Of a stretch of DNA of 64,000 bases, positions 43,274-51,208 are shown piece after piece. Every line of letters begins with the position of its first letter. The stretch's first letter is position 1. The position numbers and the translations under genes were made by a program. Source of the stretch: JAGNZR01 sp051656905 (GTDB lineage: Bacteria > Fusobacteriota > Fusobacteriia > Fusobacteriales > Fusobacteriaceae); assembly GCA_051656905.1 (NCBI GenBank), contig JBOFJQ010000036.1, positions 1-64,000 of the forward strand. Direction: 5' to 3'. The notes below the pieces were generated by a model that did not search any database, was not told where the DNA came from, and was given only the letters and a program-made list of their open reading frames with translations.

Positions 43274-44236
43274 ATGAAAAAATTAAAAGTTTTTATTATG
43301 TTTTTATTTGTATCATTACTAGCAATGTCAGCACCAATCAAGGTAGGATTAATTTTAGGACAAGGTGGTTTAGGGGATAAGTCTTTTAATGATTCAGCTT
43401 ACGCTGGATTGATGGAAGCAAAAAAAGATTTTAACATTCAAGTAAAATATGTTGAACCAGGTTCATGGATGGAAGATTCAAGTTATTTAAAAGAGTTTGC
43501 AGACAATGGATTTGATCTAGTAATAGCAAGTTCATACACAGCTCAAGATGCTATGGAACAGCTTGCAGTACAATATCCTAATACAAAATTTGCAATAGTA
43601 GATACCGCTGCAAGAGAAGGAATTAATATAGCTTCCCTTGTGTTCAATGAAGTTGAAGGGTCTTTTTTAGCAGGGGTTGTAGCTGCAAAAATGAGTAAAA
43701 CAGGAAAAATAGGATTTATAGGAGCTTTAGATATTCCATTAATAAATAGATTTAGAAGTGGATATGAACAAGGAGCTAAATATATAAATCCAAAAATAAA
43801 AGTTGTATCATCTTATATAGGAGGAGATTCACCTTATAGTGATCCTCTAAAAGGAAAAGAACATGCTTTTTCTCAAGCTAATCAAGGTGTAGATGTAATT
43901 TATCATGCTTCAGGGAATACAGGAGTTGGAGTATTAGATGGAGTTAGAGAGAAGAATATTTATGGTATTGGTGTAGATTGTGATCAAGATGATATTGTTA
44001 AAGGTAAAATTTTAACATCGATGTTAAAAAATGTAAATAATGCTATATATAAAGTAATCCAAGATGTAATTAATGGCACTTTCAAAGGAAAGCTTCAAAC
44101 ATTTGGTCTGAAAGAAAATGGAGTGGGAACTACAGATTTCAAATATACAAGAGATATCGTAGGTGAAGAAAATATAAAGTTAGTAGAGCAAATTAAAGAA
44201 GATATTATTAATGGAAAAATTAAGGTGAAACAATAA
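43274..44236 (+). CDS. BMP-family (PnrA/Med) substrate-binding protein
   Basis: This 320-residue periplasmic binding protein of the basic membrane protein family has a signal peptide at residues 1-19 (FIMFLFVSLLAMSA), with no lipobox Cys, which is unusual because most members are lipoproteins. Landmarks are LGQGGLGDKSFNDSAYAGL, ASSYTAQDAMEQLA, FNEVEGSFLAGVVAAKMSKTGKIGFIGA and YHASGNTGVGVLDG. Known members bind nucleosides or related compounds for an ABC importer, but no permease or ATPase gene is adjacent. The reductase gene follows two bases later. Confidence 0.9.
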   Translation: MKKLKVFIMFLFVSLLAMSAPIKVGLILGQGGLGDKSFNDSAYAGLMEAKKDFNIQVKYVEPGSWMEDSSYLKEFADNGFDLVIASSYTAQDAMEQLAVQYPNTKFAIVDTAAREGINIASLVFNEVEGSFLAGVVAAKMSKTGKIGFIGALDIPLINRFRSGYEQGAKYINPKIKVVSSYIGGDSPYSDPLKGKEHAFSQANQGVDVIYHASGNTGVGVLDGVREKNIYGIGVDCDQDDIVKGKILTSMLKNVNNAIYKVIQDVINGTFKGKLQTFGLKENGVGTTDFKYTRDIVGEENIKLVEQIKEDIINGKIKVKQ

Positions 44237-44238
44237 TT

Positions 44239-44829
44239 ATGAATATACTTGTTATAATGAGTCATCCAATGATAGAAGAATCAGTTGTAAATAAGAGATG
44301 GCTAGAAGAATTAGAGAAACAAGAAAATGTGACTGTAAGATTTTTAGATGAGTTATATCCAAATAGAGATATTAATATAGAAATTGAAAAAAAATATTTA
44401 GAAAAAAATGATAGAATAGTATTTCAATTTCCCTTTTATTGGTACAGTGTTCCTGGAATAATGAGAGACTATTTGGATAAAGTATTAGAATTTAAATGGG
44501 CGTATGGACCTGGTGGAGATGCCCTTCAAGGAAAGGAGTTCATGGTAGCAGTCTCTGTAGGTGCACCTGAATATTCTTACCAAGGTGGAAGTTATAATAA
44601 CTTTACTATAACGGAGTTATTGAGACCCTTAGAAGCTACAGCCAACGCAATTCAAATGACTTATATTCCGTATTTCGCAATTTTTGATACTCCTAGATTG
44701 ACAGGGGAATTATTAGAAAAATCATCAGCAGAATATATTTTACATCTGAATAATGAAGACTTGAATCATAGAAAAGTTCTTGAACGTTTGAAAAAAGAGA
44801 ATAAAGAAAGTAGTTTTATAGATTTATAA
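44239..44829 (+). CDS. NAD(P)H oxidoreductase of the flavodoxin-like fold (KefF/MdaB family)
   Basis: The 196-residue protein shows MNILVIMSHPMIEESVVNK at the FMN-binding start, then FQFPFYWYSVPGIMRDYLDKVL, the phosphate-binding and dimer signature of the family, and AYGPGGDALQGKEFMVAVSVGAP. It would be an FMN or FAD quinone reductase or a potassium-efflux ancillary protein. It begins two bases after the BMP-family gene, so the two are cotranscribed, although no functional link is known to me. Confidence 0.88.
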   Translation: MNILVIMSHPMIEESVVNKRWLEELEKQENVTVRFLDELYPNRDINIEIEKKYLEKNDRIVFQFPFYWYSVPGIMRDYLDKVLEFKWAYGPGGDALQGKEFMVAVSVGAPEYSYQGGSYNNFTITELLRPLEATANAIQMTYIPYFAIFDTPRLTGELLEKSSAEYILHLNNEDLNHRKVLERLKKENKESSFIDL

Positions 44830-44889
44830 TTTAAGATTATTGAAGTGCATATTAAAATATATAATTTAATAAAAAAATTTGAAATAATA

Positions 44890-44925
44890 AAAAAGATTCT
44901 AAGTGTTAAAGCTTAGAATCTTTTT
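44890..44925. terminator. Bidirectional terminator, 14-bp perfect stem
   Basis: AAAAAGATTCTAAG (44890-44903) pairs with CTTAGAATCTTTTT (44912-44925). It lies between convergent genes ending at 44829 and 44947. Confidence 0.9.
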
Positions 44926-44946
44926 ATATTTCAGAATCTTTTTTTA

Positions 44947-45828
44947 TTAAATAGTTCCTTCTAAAAATTTCACAGCATTCCCACCTACAACAACTCTAAT
45001 ATTTCCATCTTTATTGGATATTATTTTAGCTTTTATTTCACTCTCTCTTCCCATTTCTTTACCTTGACTAACTGAAAGTGTTGTATCAATTTTTAAAGAA
45101 TTTTCTTTGTATAGAAAAAAAGATAAAGCACCGTTAGAGGTACCTGTAGCAGATTCTTCATCAATTCCACAGATAGGAGCAAAATTTCTAACACGGACTT
45201 GATTATTTCCTAATAAAACAAAAGGATGGAATGAAATAAAGTTGTGTTTTTTACTTAATTGAATCATTAAATCTTTGTTCATATTTATAGATTCTAAATG
45301 TTTAATAGAATTCAAGGGAATAAGTAAATCCCAAAGGCCAGTGTAGCCTTTAAGTATAGGAAAATTATTATTTAAAGCATCTAGAGGTAACCCCATAGCT
45401 TCTAAAACTTTTAGGGATTCAATATTAGTGGTTTCTAATTTAGGAGTATCTTGTTCCATAAAAATATTGATAAATTCATTTTCTTTAAAAATATAAATTG
45501 CTATAACTCCTAAGTTTGTTTCAATATTTAAAGTATTTAATCCGTCCTTAATTAAAATTAAATTATTATCTATAAGAGTTTGAGTAAAAGCAATAGTAGC
45601 ATGACCACACATGTCAACTTCTGCAATAGGAGTAAAAAAATGAACTCTGAATTGAGTGATGTTACTTTTAGAAAGAAATACCGTTTCAGAGTATCCGAAT
45701 TCTTTAGCAATTGATTGCATATTTTCGTGAGAAAAATTATCAGAATTTAATACAATTGCTGCTTGATTTCCATGGAAATTTTTGTTGGTAAATGCGTCAT
45801 ATATGTATACTTTATTAATTTTGAACAC
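44947..45828 (-). CDS. PhzF-family isomerase-like protein
   Basis: This 293-residue protein of the diaminopimelate-epimerase-like PhzF family has FHGNQAAIVL at the start, AKEFGYSETVFL with the catalytic Glu, VDMCGHATIAFTQ, and GIDEESATGTSNGALSFFLY in the second half. Members isomerise or epimerise small acids, but most, including this one, lack an assigned substrate. It is a single gene. Upstream lies the A-rich region that also contains the lysine riboswitch promoter on the other strand. Confidence 0.92.
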   Translation of the reverse strand: MFKINKVYIYDAFTNKNFHGNQAAIVLNSDNFSHENMQSIAKEFGYSETVFLSKSNITQFRVHFFTPIAEVDMCGHATIAFTQTLIDNNLILIKDGLNTLNIETNLGVIAIYIFKENEFINIFMEQDTPKLETTNIESLKVLEAMGLPLDALNNNFPILKGYTGLWDLLIPLNSIKHLESINMNKDLMIQLSKKHNFISFHPFVLLGNNQVRVRNFAPICGIDEESATGTSNGALSFFLYKENSLKIDTTLSVSQGKEMGRESEIKAKIISNKDGNIRVVVGGNAVKFLEGTI

Positions 45829-46017
45829 CTCGCTTTAAATAATGAAATTATAAAAAAATTTATATGGATTAAAATGGAATTAATTATAAATATATCATTA
45901 ATTTATAATAAAAAAAATATTTAAGCAATAAAAAACTCAAAAAAGTACTTTTTGTATCAAAATAACCTTATTTGTTTTTAAATAAAATAAAAAAAAGGAA
46001 AATAAAAATAAAAAGTG
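45829..46017. other. Intergenic region between PhzF-like gene and riboswitch promoter
   Basis: This is very A-rich AT sequence of 189 bp. It must contain the promoter of the minus-strand PhzF-like gene, but I find no box I would defend and no small gene. Confidence 0.4.
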
Positions 46018-46046
46018 TTGACAAAAAAAAAAAAAAGGTGTAGATT
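46018..46046 (+). promoter_or_regulatory. Promoter of the lysine fermentation operon
   Basis: Perfect TTGACA (46018-46023) and TAGATT (46041-46046) are 17 bp apart. The spacer is mostly a long A-run ending in GGTG. The predicted start, near 46053, is about 50 bases before the riboswitch. Confidence 0.75.
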
Positions 46047-46105
46047 AGCATTATAAAGAACGTATTTGAAATAATAAAAAAATAAATAAAACGCAATAGA
46101 AACAT

Positions 46106-46278
46106 AAATAGAGGCGCATTTAATGTGGTAGTTTAAAGGTGTTAATGGGAGAGCATCCAAATACTTTAAAACGAAGGACGTAATTGCCGAAAGAAAAAAA
46201 TCAGCTAGAATTTTTTTCTTGGGGTTTACAGGTAATCTGTAAAAACTGTCATAGCAAGATTGCTATGGAGAGCTATTT
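46106..46278 (+). ncRNA. Lysine riboswitch (L box)
   Basis: Closing stem P1 pairs AAATAG (46106-46111) with CTATTT (46273-46278). The conserved core is present in order: TAGAGGCGC at the 5' side, GGGAGAGCATCC, the GAAGGAC and TTGCCGAAAG block, a CTTGGGGTTTAC segment, ACTGTCAT, and GCTATGGAGAGCTATTT at the 3' side. This matches the lysC leader of Bacillus in sequence and order. It stands upstream of kal, first gene of the lysine fermentation operon. In a catabolic operon lysine would be expected to switch expression on, unlike the usual biosynthetic and transport targets. The switching platform at 46279-46437 is not clear to me. Confidence 0.95.
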
Positions 46279-46437
46279 GTTATTTGAAGATTATAAAAAA
46301 TTTTTAGATAATAATTAAGTTTAAACAGTTTAAATTAGTCACTACCAAATTAAAGGCGCTTTTTTATTGGGAAAAAATAAAAAAAGAGAAATAGTTAAAT
46401 AAATAATATAAAAAAACAGTAGTTTAGGAGGATTTTA
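46279..46437 (+). promoter_or_regulatory. Riboswitch expression platform region, unresolved
   Basis: The leader between the aptamer and kal has a TTTAAAC/GTTTAAA hairpin near 46322-46336 and an AAAGGCGCTTTTTT tract at 46352-46365. The tract looks like half a terminator but has no complementary arm upstream. AGGAGG lies before the kal ATG. I cannot say whether control acts on transcription or translation. Confidence 0.4.
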
Positions 46438-46824
46438 ATGAAAGCAAAGATTAGATTAAGAATGAGCTCACATGATGCACATTACGGTGGGAATCTTGTA
46501 GATGGGGCTAGAATGTTAGCTCTTTTCGGAGACGTTGCAACAGAATTACTAATTAAAATGGATGGAGATGAAGGATTATTTAGAGCTTATGATAAAGTAG
46601 ATTTCTTAGCTCCAGTATATGCAGGAGACTACATTGAAGCTATAGGAGAGATTGTTGAAGCTGGAAATAGCTCAAGAAAAATGATTTTTGAAGCTAGAAA
46701 AGTAATAGTTCCAAGACCAGATATATCTGAATCAGCTGCAGACTTTTTAGCAGAGCCAATAGTTGTTTGTAGAGCATCAGGAACTTGTGTAACTCCAAAA
46801 GATAAACAAAGAGTAAAAAAATAA
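46438..46824 (+). CDS. kal: 3-Aminobutyryl-CoA ammonia-lyase
   Basis: The 128-residue hotdog-fold enzyme removes ammonia from L-3-aminobutyryl-CoA to give crotonyl-CoA, a late step of lysine fermentation. Landmarks are RMSSHDAHYGGNLVDGARML near the start (SHDAHYGGNLV is typical), FLAPVYAGDYIEAIGEIV and VVCRASGTCVTP. Its position directly before kce confirms the assignment. It is the first gene behind the lysine riboswitch. Confidence 0.95.
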   Translation: MKAKIRLRMSSHDAHYGGNLVDGARMLALFGDVATELLIKMDGDEGLFRAYDKVDFLAPVYAGDYIEAIGEIVEAGNSSRKMIFEARKVIVPRPDISESAADFLAEPIVVCRASGTCVTPKDKQRVKK

Positions 46825-46836
46825 GGAGAGCTTAAA

Positions 46837-47658
46837 ATGGAAAAGTTAATAATAACAGCAGCCATTTGCGGTGCAGAAGTAACAAAAGAGCACAACCCAG
46901 CAGTACCATATACTGTTGAAGAAATAGCAAGAGAAGCTGAATCAGCGTATAAAGCAGGAGCATCAATAATTCATTTACATGTAAGAAATGATGATGGGAA
47001 ACCTACTCAGGATAGAGAAAGATATAGAGCTTGTATAGAAGCTATAAAAGCAAAATGTCCAGATGTAATCATTCAACCTTCTACAGGAGGAGCAGTTGGA
47101 ATGACTGCTGAACAAAGACTTCAGCCAACTGAATTACATCCTGAGATGGCAACATTAGATTGTGGAACTCTTAATTTTGGTGGAGATGAAGTATTCGAAA
47201 ACACTGAAAATATGATAAAAGAGTTTGGAACAAAAATGATAGAAAGAGGTATAAAACCAGAACTTGAATGCTTTGATAAAAGTATGATAGAGATGGCTGT
47301 AAGACTTCAGAAAAAAGGATTCATAAAGACTCCTATGCACTTTAGCTTTGTAATGGGAGTTAATGGTGGAATAGGTGGAGACATAAGAGACTTCGCATTC
47401 TTGAGAGGAAGCATACCTTGCGGCTCAACATATACTGTAGCAGGAATAGGTAGACATGAGTTTACTTTAGCAACACTTGCAATAATAGATGGTGGGCACG
47501 TAAGAGTTGGATTTGAAGATAATATAGCAATTTCAAAAGGTGTATTAGCAAAGTCTAATGGAGAGCTTGTAGAGAAAGTTGTTAGACTAGCAAAAGAGTT
47601 TGGAAGAGAAATTGCAACTCCAGATGAAGCTAGAGAGATTTTAGGGTTAAAAAAATAA
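46837..47658 (+). CDS. kce: 3-Keto-5-aminohexanoate cleavage enzyme
   Basis: The 273-residue zinc enzyme of the BKACE (DUF849) family condenses 3-keto-5-aminohexanoate with acetyl-CoA and releases acetoacetate and 3-aminobutyryl-CoA. Landmarks are ITAAICGAEVTKEHNPAVPYT at the N-terminus, the metal-binding HLHVR, QPSTGGAVGMTAEQR and PCGSTYTVAGIGRHEF, ending in VRVGFEDNI. It lies 12 bp after kal. Confidence 0.96.
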   Translation: MEKLIITAAICGAEVTKEHNPAVPYTVEEIAREAESAYKAGASIIHLHVRNDDGKPTQDRERYRACIEAIKAKCPDVIIQPSTGGAVGMTAEQRLQPTELHPEMATLDCGTLNFGGDEVFENTENMIKEFGTKMIERGIKPELECFDKSMIEMAVRLQKKGFIKTPMHFSFVMGVNGGIGGDIRDFAFLRGSIPCGSTYTVAGIGRHEFTLATLAIIDGGHVRVGFEDNIAISKGVLAKSNGELVEKVVRLAKEFGREIATPDEAREILGLKK

Positions 47659-47709
47659 AGATTATTAATATTTAAATTAAGAATAATTACATAATAGGGG
47701 GAAACGTAA

Positions 47710-48747
47710 ATGAAAAAAGGATGTAAATATGGTACTCACAGAGTAATTGAGCCATTAGGAGTATTACCACAACCAGCAAAGAGAATCAATAATGATATGG
47801 AGATTTATTCTAATGAGATTTTAATAGATGTAGCTGCATTAAATATTGACTCAGCGTCATTTACTCAAATTGAAGAAGAAGCGGGACATGACATTGAAAA
47901 AATTAAAGCTAAAATAATGGCGATTGTAGCAGAAAAAGGGAAAATGCAAAATCCTGTTACAGGTTCTGGTGGAATGTTAATAGGTAAAATTTCTAAAATT
48001 GGATCAGAGTTAGAAGGGAAAACTGATTTAAAAGTAGGAGATAGAATAGCAACATTAGTTTCTTTATCATTAACACCTTTAAAAATCGAAAAAATAATCG
48101 ATATTAAACCAGATATTGATAGAGTAGAAATTATAGGACAAGCAATACTTTTTGAATCTGGAATATATGCAGTATTACCAAAAGATATGGAAGAGACTTT
48201 AGCTCTTGCAGCTCTTGACGTAGCAGGAGCTCCAGCTCAAACAGCTAAACTTGTAAAACCAGGAGATAAAGTATTAATCTTAGGAGCAGCTGGAAAATCA
48301 GGAATGATGTGTTCTTATGAAGCTGTAAAAAGAGTTGGACCAACAGGAATGGTAATTGGTTTAGTTAGAAACGAAGAAGAGTTAAAATTATTAAAAAGAT
48401 TAAACTCTAAAATAATAGGAATAATTGGAGATGCTAGAAAGCCAGTTGAAACTTTAAATCAAGTTTTAGCAGTTACAGGTGGATGTGAAGTGGATGTTTC
48501 TATAAACGTTGTAAACGTAGGGGATACAGAAATGACTGCTATATTACCAGTAAGAAATGATGGAATAGTTTATTTCTTCTCAATGGCAACATCATTTACA
48601 AAAGCTGCTTTAGGAGCAGAGGGTGTAGGAAAAGATGTTAATATGATCGTTGGAAATGGATATACAAAGGATCACGCTGCAATAACTTTAGAGGAGTTAA
48701 GAGAGAGTCCAATACTTAGAGAAATATTTGAAGAGTTATACGTATAA
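47710..48747 (+). CDS. kdd: 3,5-Diaminohexanoate dehydrogenase
   Basis: The 345-residue NAD(P)-dependent oxidative deaminase converts L-erythro-3,5-diaminohexanoate to 3-keto-5-aminohexanoate and ammonia. It starts KKGCKYGTHRVIEPLGVLPQPAKRI, typical of Kdd, and contains the Rossmann motif LILGAAGKSGMMCSYEA near residue 193. Its place between kce and kamA matches the order of the pathway genes in Fusobacterium and Clostridium. Confidence 0.95.
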   Translation: MKKGCKYGTHRVIEPLGVLPQPAKRINNDMEIYSNEILIDVAALNIDSASFTQIEEEAGHDIEKIKAKIMAIVAEKGKMQNPVTGSGGMLIGKISKIGSELEGKTDLKVGDRIATLVSLSLTPLKIEKIIDIKPDIDRVEIIGQAILFESGIYAVLPKDMEETLALAALDVAGAPAQTAKLVKPGDKVLILGAAGKSGMMCSYEAVKRVGPTGMVIGLVRNEEELKLLKRLNSKIIGIIGDARKPVETLNQVLAVTGGCEVDVSINVVNVGDTEMTAILPVRNDGIVYFFSMATSFTKAALGAEGVGKDVNMIVGNGYTKDHAAITLEELRESPILREIFEELYV

Positions 48748-48823
48748 TTAAGAGTTAGTAGTAGAAAAATATAGGGAATATTTGTTTAAATAATAAGTTT
48801 ATATAAAACGTAGGGGGTTTAAA

Positions 48824-50071
48824 ATGAATTTAAAGAACAGAAGAAAAGAACTATTTCCAAATGTAACAGATGAGCAGTGGAACGACTGGAAATGGCAGTT
48901 AAAAAATAGAATTGAAACTTTAGAAGAGTTAAAAAAATATATAGTATTAACACCTCAAGAGGAGAAAGGGGTTCAAGAGACTCTTAAAACATTAAGAATG
49001 TCAATAACACCTTACTACCTAGCTTTAATAGATCCAGAAAATCCACACTGCCCAATTAGAAAGCAAGCTATATCAAGCTCAGAAGAGTTATATAAATCAG
49101 CTGCTGACTTAGAGGATCCATTACATGAGGATGAAGATTCTCCAGTTCCAGGATTAACTCACAGATATCCAGATAGAGTATTATTACTAGTAACAGATAT
49201 GTGTTCTATGTATTGCAGACACTGTACTAGAAGAAGATTCGCTGGACAAAATGATGGTTCATTACCAATGGAAAACATCTTAAAAGCTATTGAATACATA
49301 GCTAAAACACCTCAAGTAAGAGACGTATTAATCTCAGGAGGAGACGGATTATTATTAGAAGATGACGTTTTAGAAACAATCTTCTCAAAATTAAGAGAGA
49401 TTCCTCACGTTGAAGTTGTAAGAATAGGATCTAGAACTCCAGTAGTTTTACCTCAAAGAATAACTCCTGAATTAGTGGCTATGTTATCTAAATACCACCC
49501 GGTATGGCTAAATACTCACTTTAATCATCCTGATGAAGTAACACCTGAAAGTAAACTTGCTTGTGAGAGACTTGCTAATGCAGGAATCCCTTTAGGAAAC
49601 CAATCAGTATTATTAAGAGGAATAAATGACTGTGTACATGTAATGAAAGAGTTAGTACATGCAGTTACAAAAATCAGAGTAAGACCTTACTATATTTATC
49701 AATGTGACTTATCTTTAGGATTAGAGCACTTCAGAACTCCAGTTTCTAAAGGTATCGAAATTATTGAAGGATTAAGAGGACATACTTCTGGATATTGCAT
49801 CCCTACATTCGTTGTAGATGCTCCAGGAGGGGGAGGAAAAATACCTGTAATGCCTAATTACATAATCTCTCAAAGTCCTAATAAAATAGTATTAAGAAAC
49901 TTTGAAGGAGTAATTACTACTTATACAGAACCAACTCCATATGTAGACAAATGTGAATGTAAACATTGTAAATCTGGAAAAGTTAATGGTGGAGTATCAG
50001 CTTTATTAAGTGGAAAACAGATGACTATTGAGCCAGCTCACTTAGATAGACACGAAAGAAACAAACACTAA
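48824..50071 (+). CDS. kamA: L-lysine 2,3-aminomutase
   Basis: This 415-residue radical SAM and PLP enzyme converts L-lysine to L-beta-lysine, the first step of the pathway. The cluster cysteines are in CSMYCRHCTRRR (C-x3-C-x2-C), the SAM-binding region is ISGGDGLLLEDD, the PLP Lys is in the VDAPGGGGKIPVMPNY stretch, and the C-terminal CECKHCKSG holds zinc ligands. Length agrees with the clostridial enzyme. It lies 76 bp after kdd. Confidence 0.97.
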   Translation: MNLKNRRKELFPNVTDEQWNDWKWQLKNRIETLEELKKYIVLTPQEEKGVQETLKTLRMSITPYYLALIDPENPHCPIRKQAISSSEELYKSAADLEDPLHEDEDSPVPGLTHRYPDRVLLLVTDMCSMYCRHCTRRRFAGQNDGSLPMENILKAIEYIAKTPQVRDVLISGGDGLLLEDDVLETIFSKLREIPHVEVVRIGSRTPVVLPQRITPELVAMLSKYHPVWLNTHFNHPDEVTPESKLACERLANAGIPLGNQSVLLRGINDCVHVMKELVHAVTKIRVRPYYIYQCDLSLGLEHFRTPVSKGIEIIEGLRGHTSGYCIPTFVVDAPGGGGKIPVMPNYIISQSPNKIVLRNFEGVITTYTEPTPYVDKCECKHCKSGKVNGGVSALLSGKQMTIEPAHLDRHERNKH

Positions 50072-50094
50072 AATAAATAAGTTTTAAAATATTA

Positions 50095-50151
50095 GGGATT
50101 TCTTAGTTCTGAGGAGGAAAGATATTTTTCTTACAGAAATTAAGAAATCCC
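50095..50151 (+). promoter_or_regulatory. Large hairpin between kamA and kamB
   Basis: GGGATTTCTTA (50095-50105) pairs perfectly with TAAGAAATCCC (50141-50151), and TTCTG/CAGAA extends the stem inward. The loop carries GAGGAGG. There is no T-run after it, so it is not a standard terminator; it could be an mRNA processing or stabilising element that sets kamA apart from kamBCDE. Confidence 0.65.
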
Positions 50152-50186
50152 ATAAATATAAAAGGCAAATTATAAAGGAAATAAAA

Positions 50187-51206
50187 ATGTCTAGTATTTA
50201 TGATTTATTAAAGGACCATAAAAGAATATCTATTATAGGAATGGAAAAAAATGTAGGTAAAACTACAGTTTTAAACAGAATGATAATGGAATGTAAAGGG
50301 AAGAAAAAAATAGCTATAACATCTATTGGAAGAGATGGTGAGGAGCAAGATTTAGTAACTAATACTCCAAAGCCAAGAATATATGTTTATAGTGGAACTA
50401 TAATAGCTACAGCTAAAAATACACTGACTCATGGAGATATAACAAGAGAGATATTAGAGATTACAGATTGTATGACACCTATGGGTGAAGTTGTTGTTGT
50501 AAGAGCATTAAGTGATGGGTATGTTGATATAGCAGGACCATCATATAATGAGCAAATTCTTAATATTGTGAAAGTTATGGAAAAATATGGAAGTGAACTT
50601 AGCATAATAGATGGTGCACTTAGTAGAAAAGGAAGTGCAGCAGCACATGTATGTGATGGAACAATTTTAGCAACAGGAGCAGCAGTTTCTTCAAGTATGA
50701 ATGTAGTAGTTGAGGAAACAGTAAATTCAATTTCATCTATTACAACATCTGTTTATGAAGGGAATGATAAAGAGGAGATACTCTCTAATCTTGAAAAGTA
50801 TAGAACTCTTTTCATAATGGAAGATGGAAGTATTGAAGGAATAGATAAATCTATATTTTTAGAATCTGGAGATGAAGTAGTTCCATATTTAAAAAAAGGG
50901 ATAAAAAAAGTTGTTATAAAGGGTGCTATAACAGAAAAGGGAATGGATGTTTTTATAAAAAATAGAGATCTATTTAAAAATATAAAAATAATTGCTGTAG
51001 ATGGGACGAAATTTTTTATAACACCTTTAACAAAGCAAAAAGCCACTCTTTCTGGCATAGAATTTTATGTGCTAAATAAAATAAACTTATTATTTGTAAC
51101 TTCTAATCCAACATCCCCAGTAGGCTATGCTTTTAATAAAGAGGAGTTTAGGGGAGTACTGCAGAATAGAATTCACCAAAGAGTGATAGATGTTATGGAG
51201 GAATAG
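50187..51206 (+). CDS. kamB: KamB, P-loop protein associated with lysine 5,6-aminomutase
   Basis: The 339-residue protein has Walker A GMEKNVGKTTV near residue 18 and then ITSIGRDGEEQD, SDGYVDIAGPSYNEQIL and IDGALSRKGSAAAHVCDGTILATGAAVS. It has no strong relatives outside kam-type clusters. A role in reactivating or repairing the B12 enzyme KamDE has been suggested and fits the ATP/GTP-binding motif, but is unproven here. It lies two bases before kamC. Confidence 0.75.
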   Translation: MSSIYDLLKDHKRISIIGMEKNVGKTTVLNRMIMECKGKKKIAITSIGRDGEEQDLVTNTPKPRIYVYSGTIIATAKNTLTHGDITREILEITDCMTPMGEVVVVRALSDGYVDIAGPSYNEQILNIVKVMEKYGSELSIIDGALSRKGSAAAHVCDGTILATGAAVSSSMNVVVEETVNSISSITTSVYEGNDKEEILSNLEKYRTLFIMEDGSIEGIDKSIFLESGDEVVPYLKKGIKKVVIKGAITEKGMDVFIKNRDLFKNIKIIAVDGTKFFITPLTKQKATLSGIEFYVLNKINLLFVTSNPTSPVGYAFNKEEFRGVLQNRIHQRVIDVMEE

Positions 51207-51208
51207 AG

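Noticed and set aside
46352..46365. AAAGGCGCTTTTTT as a riboswitch terminator
   Set aside because: The T-run is right, but I found no upstream arm complementary to AAAGGCGC, so no hairpin can be drawn with confidence.
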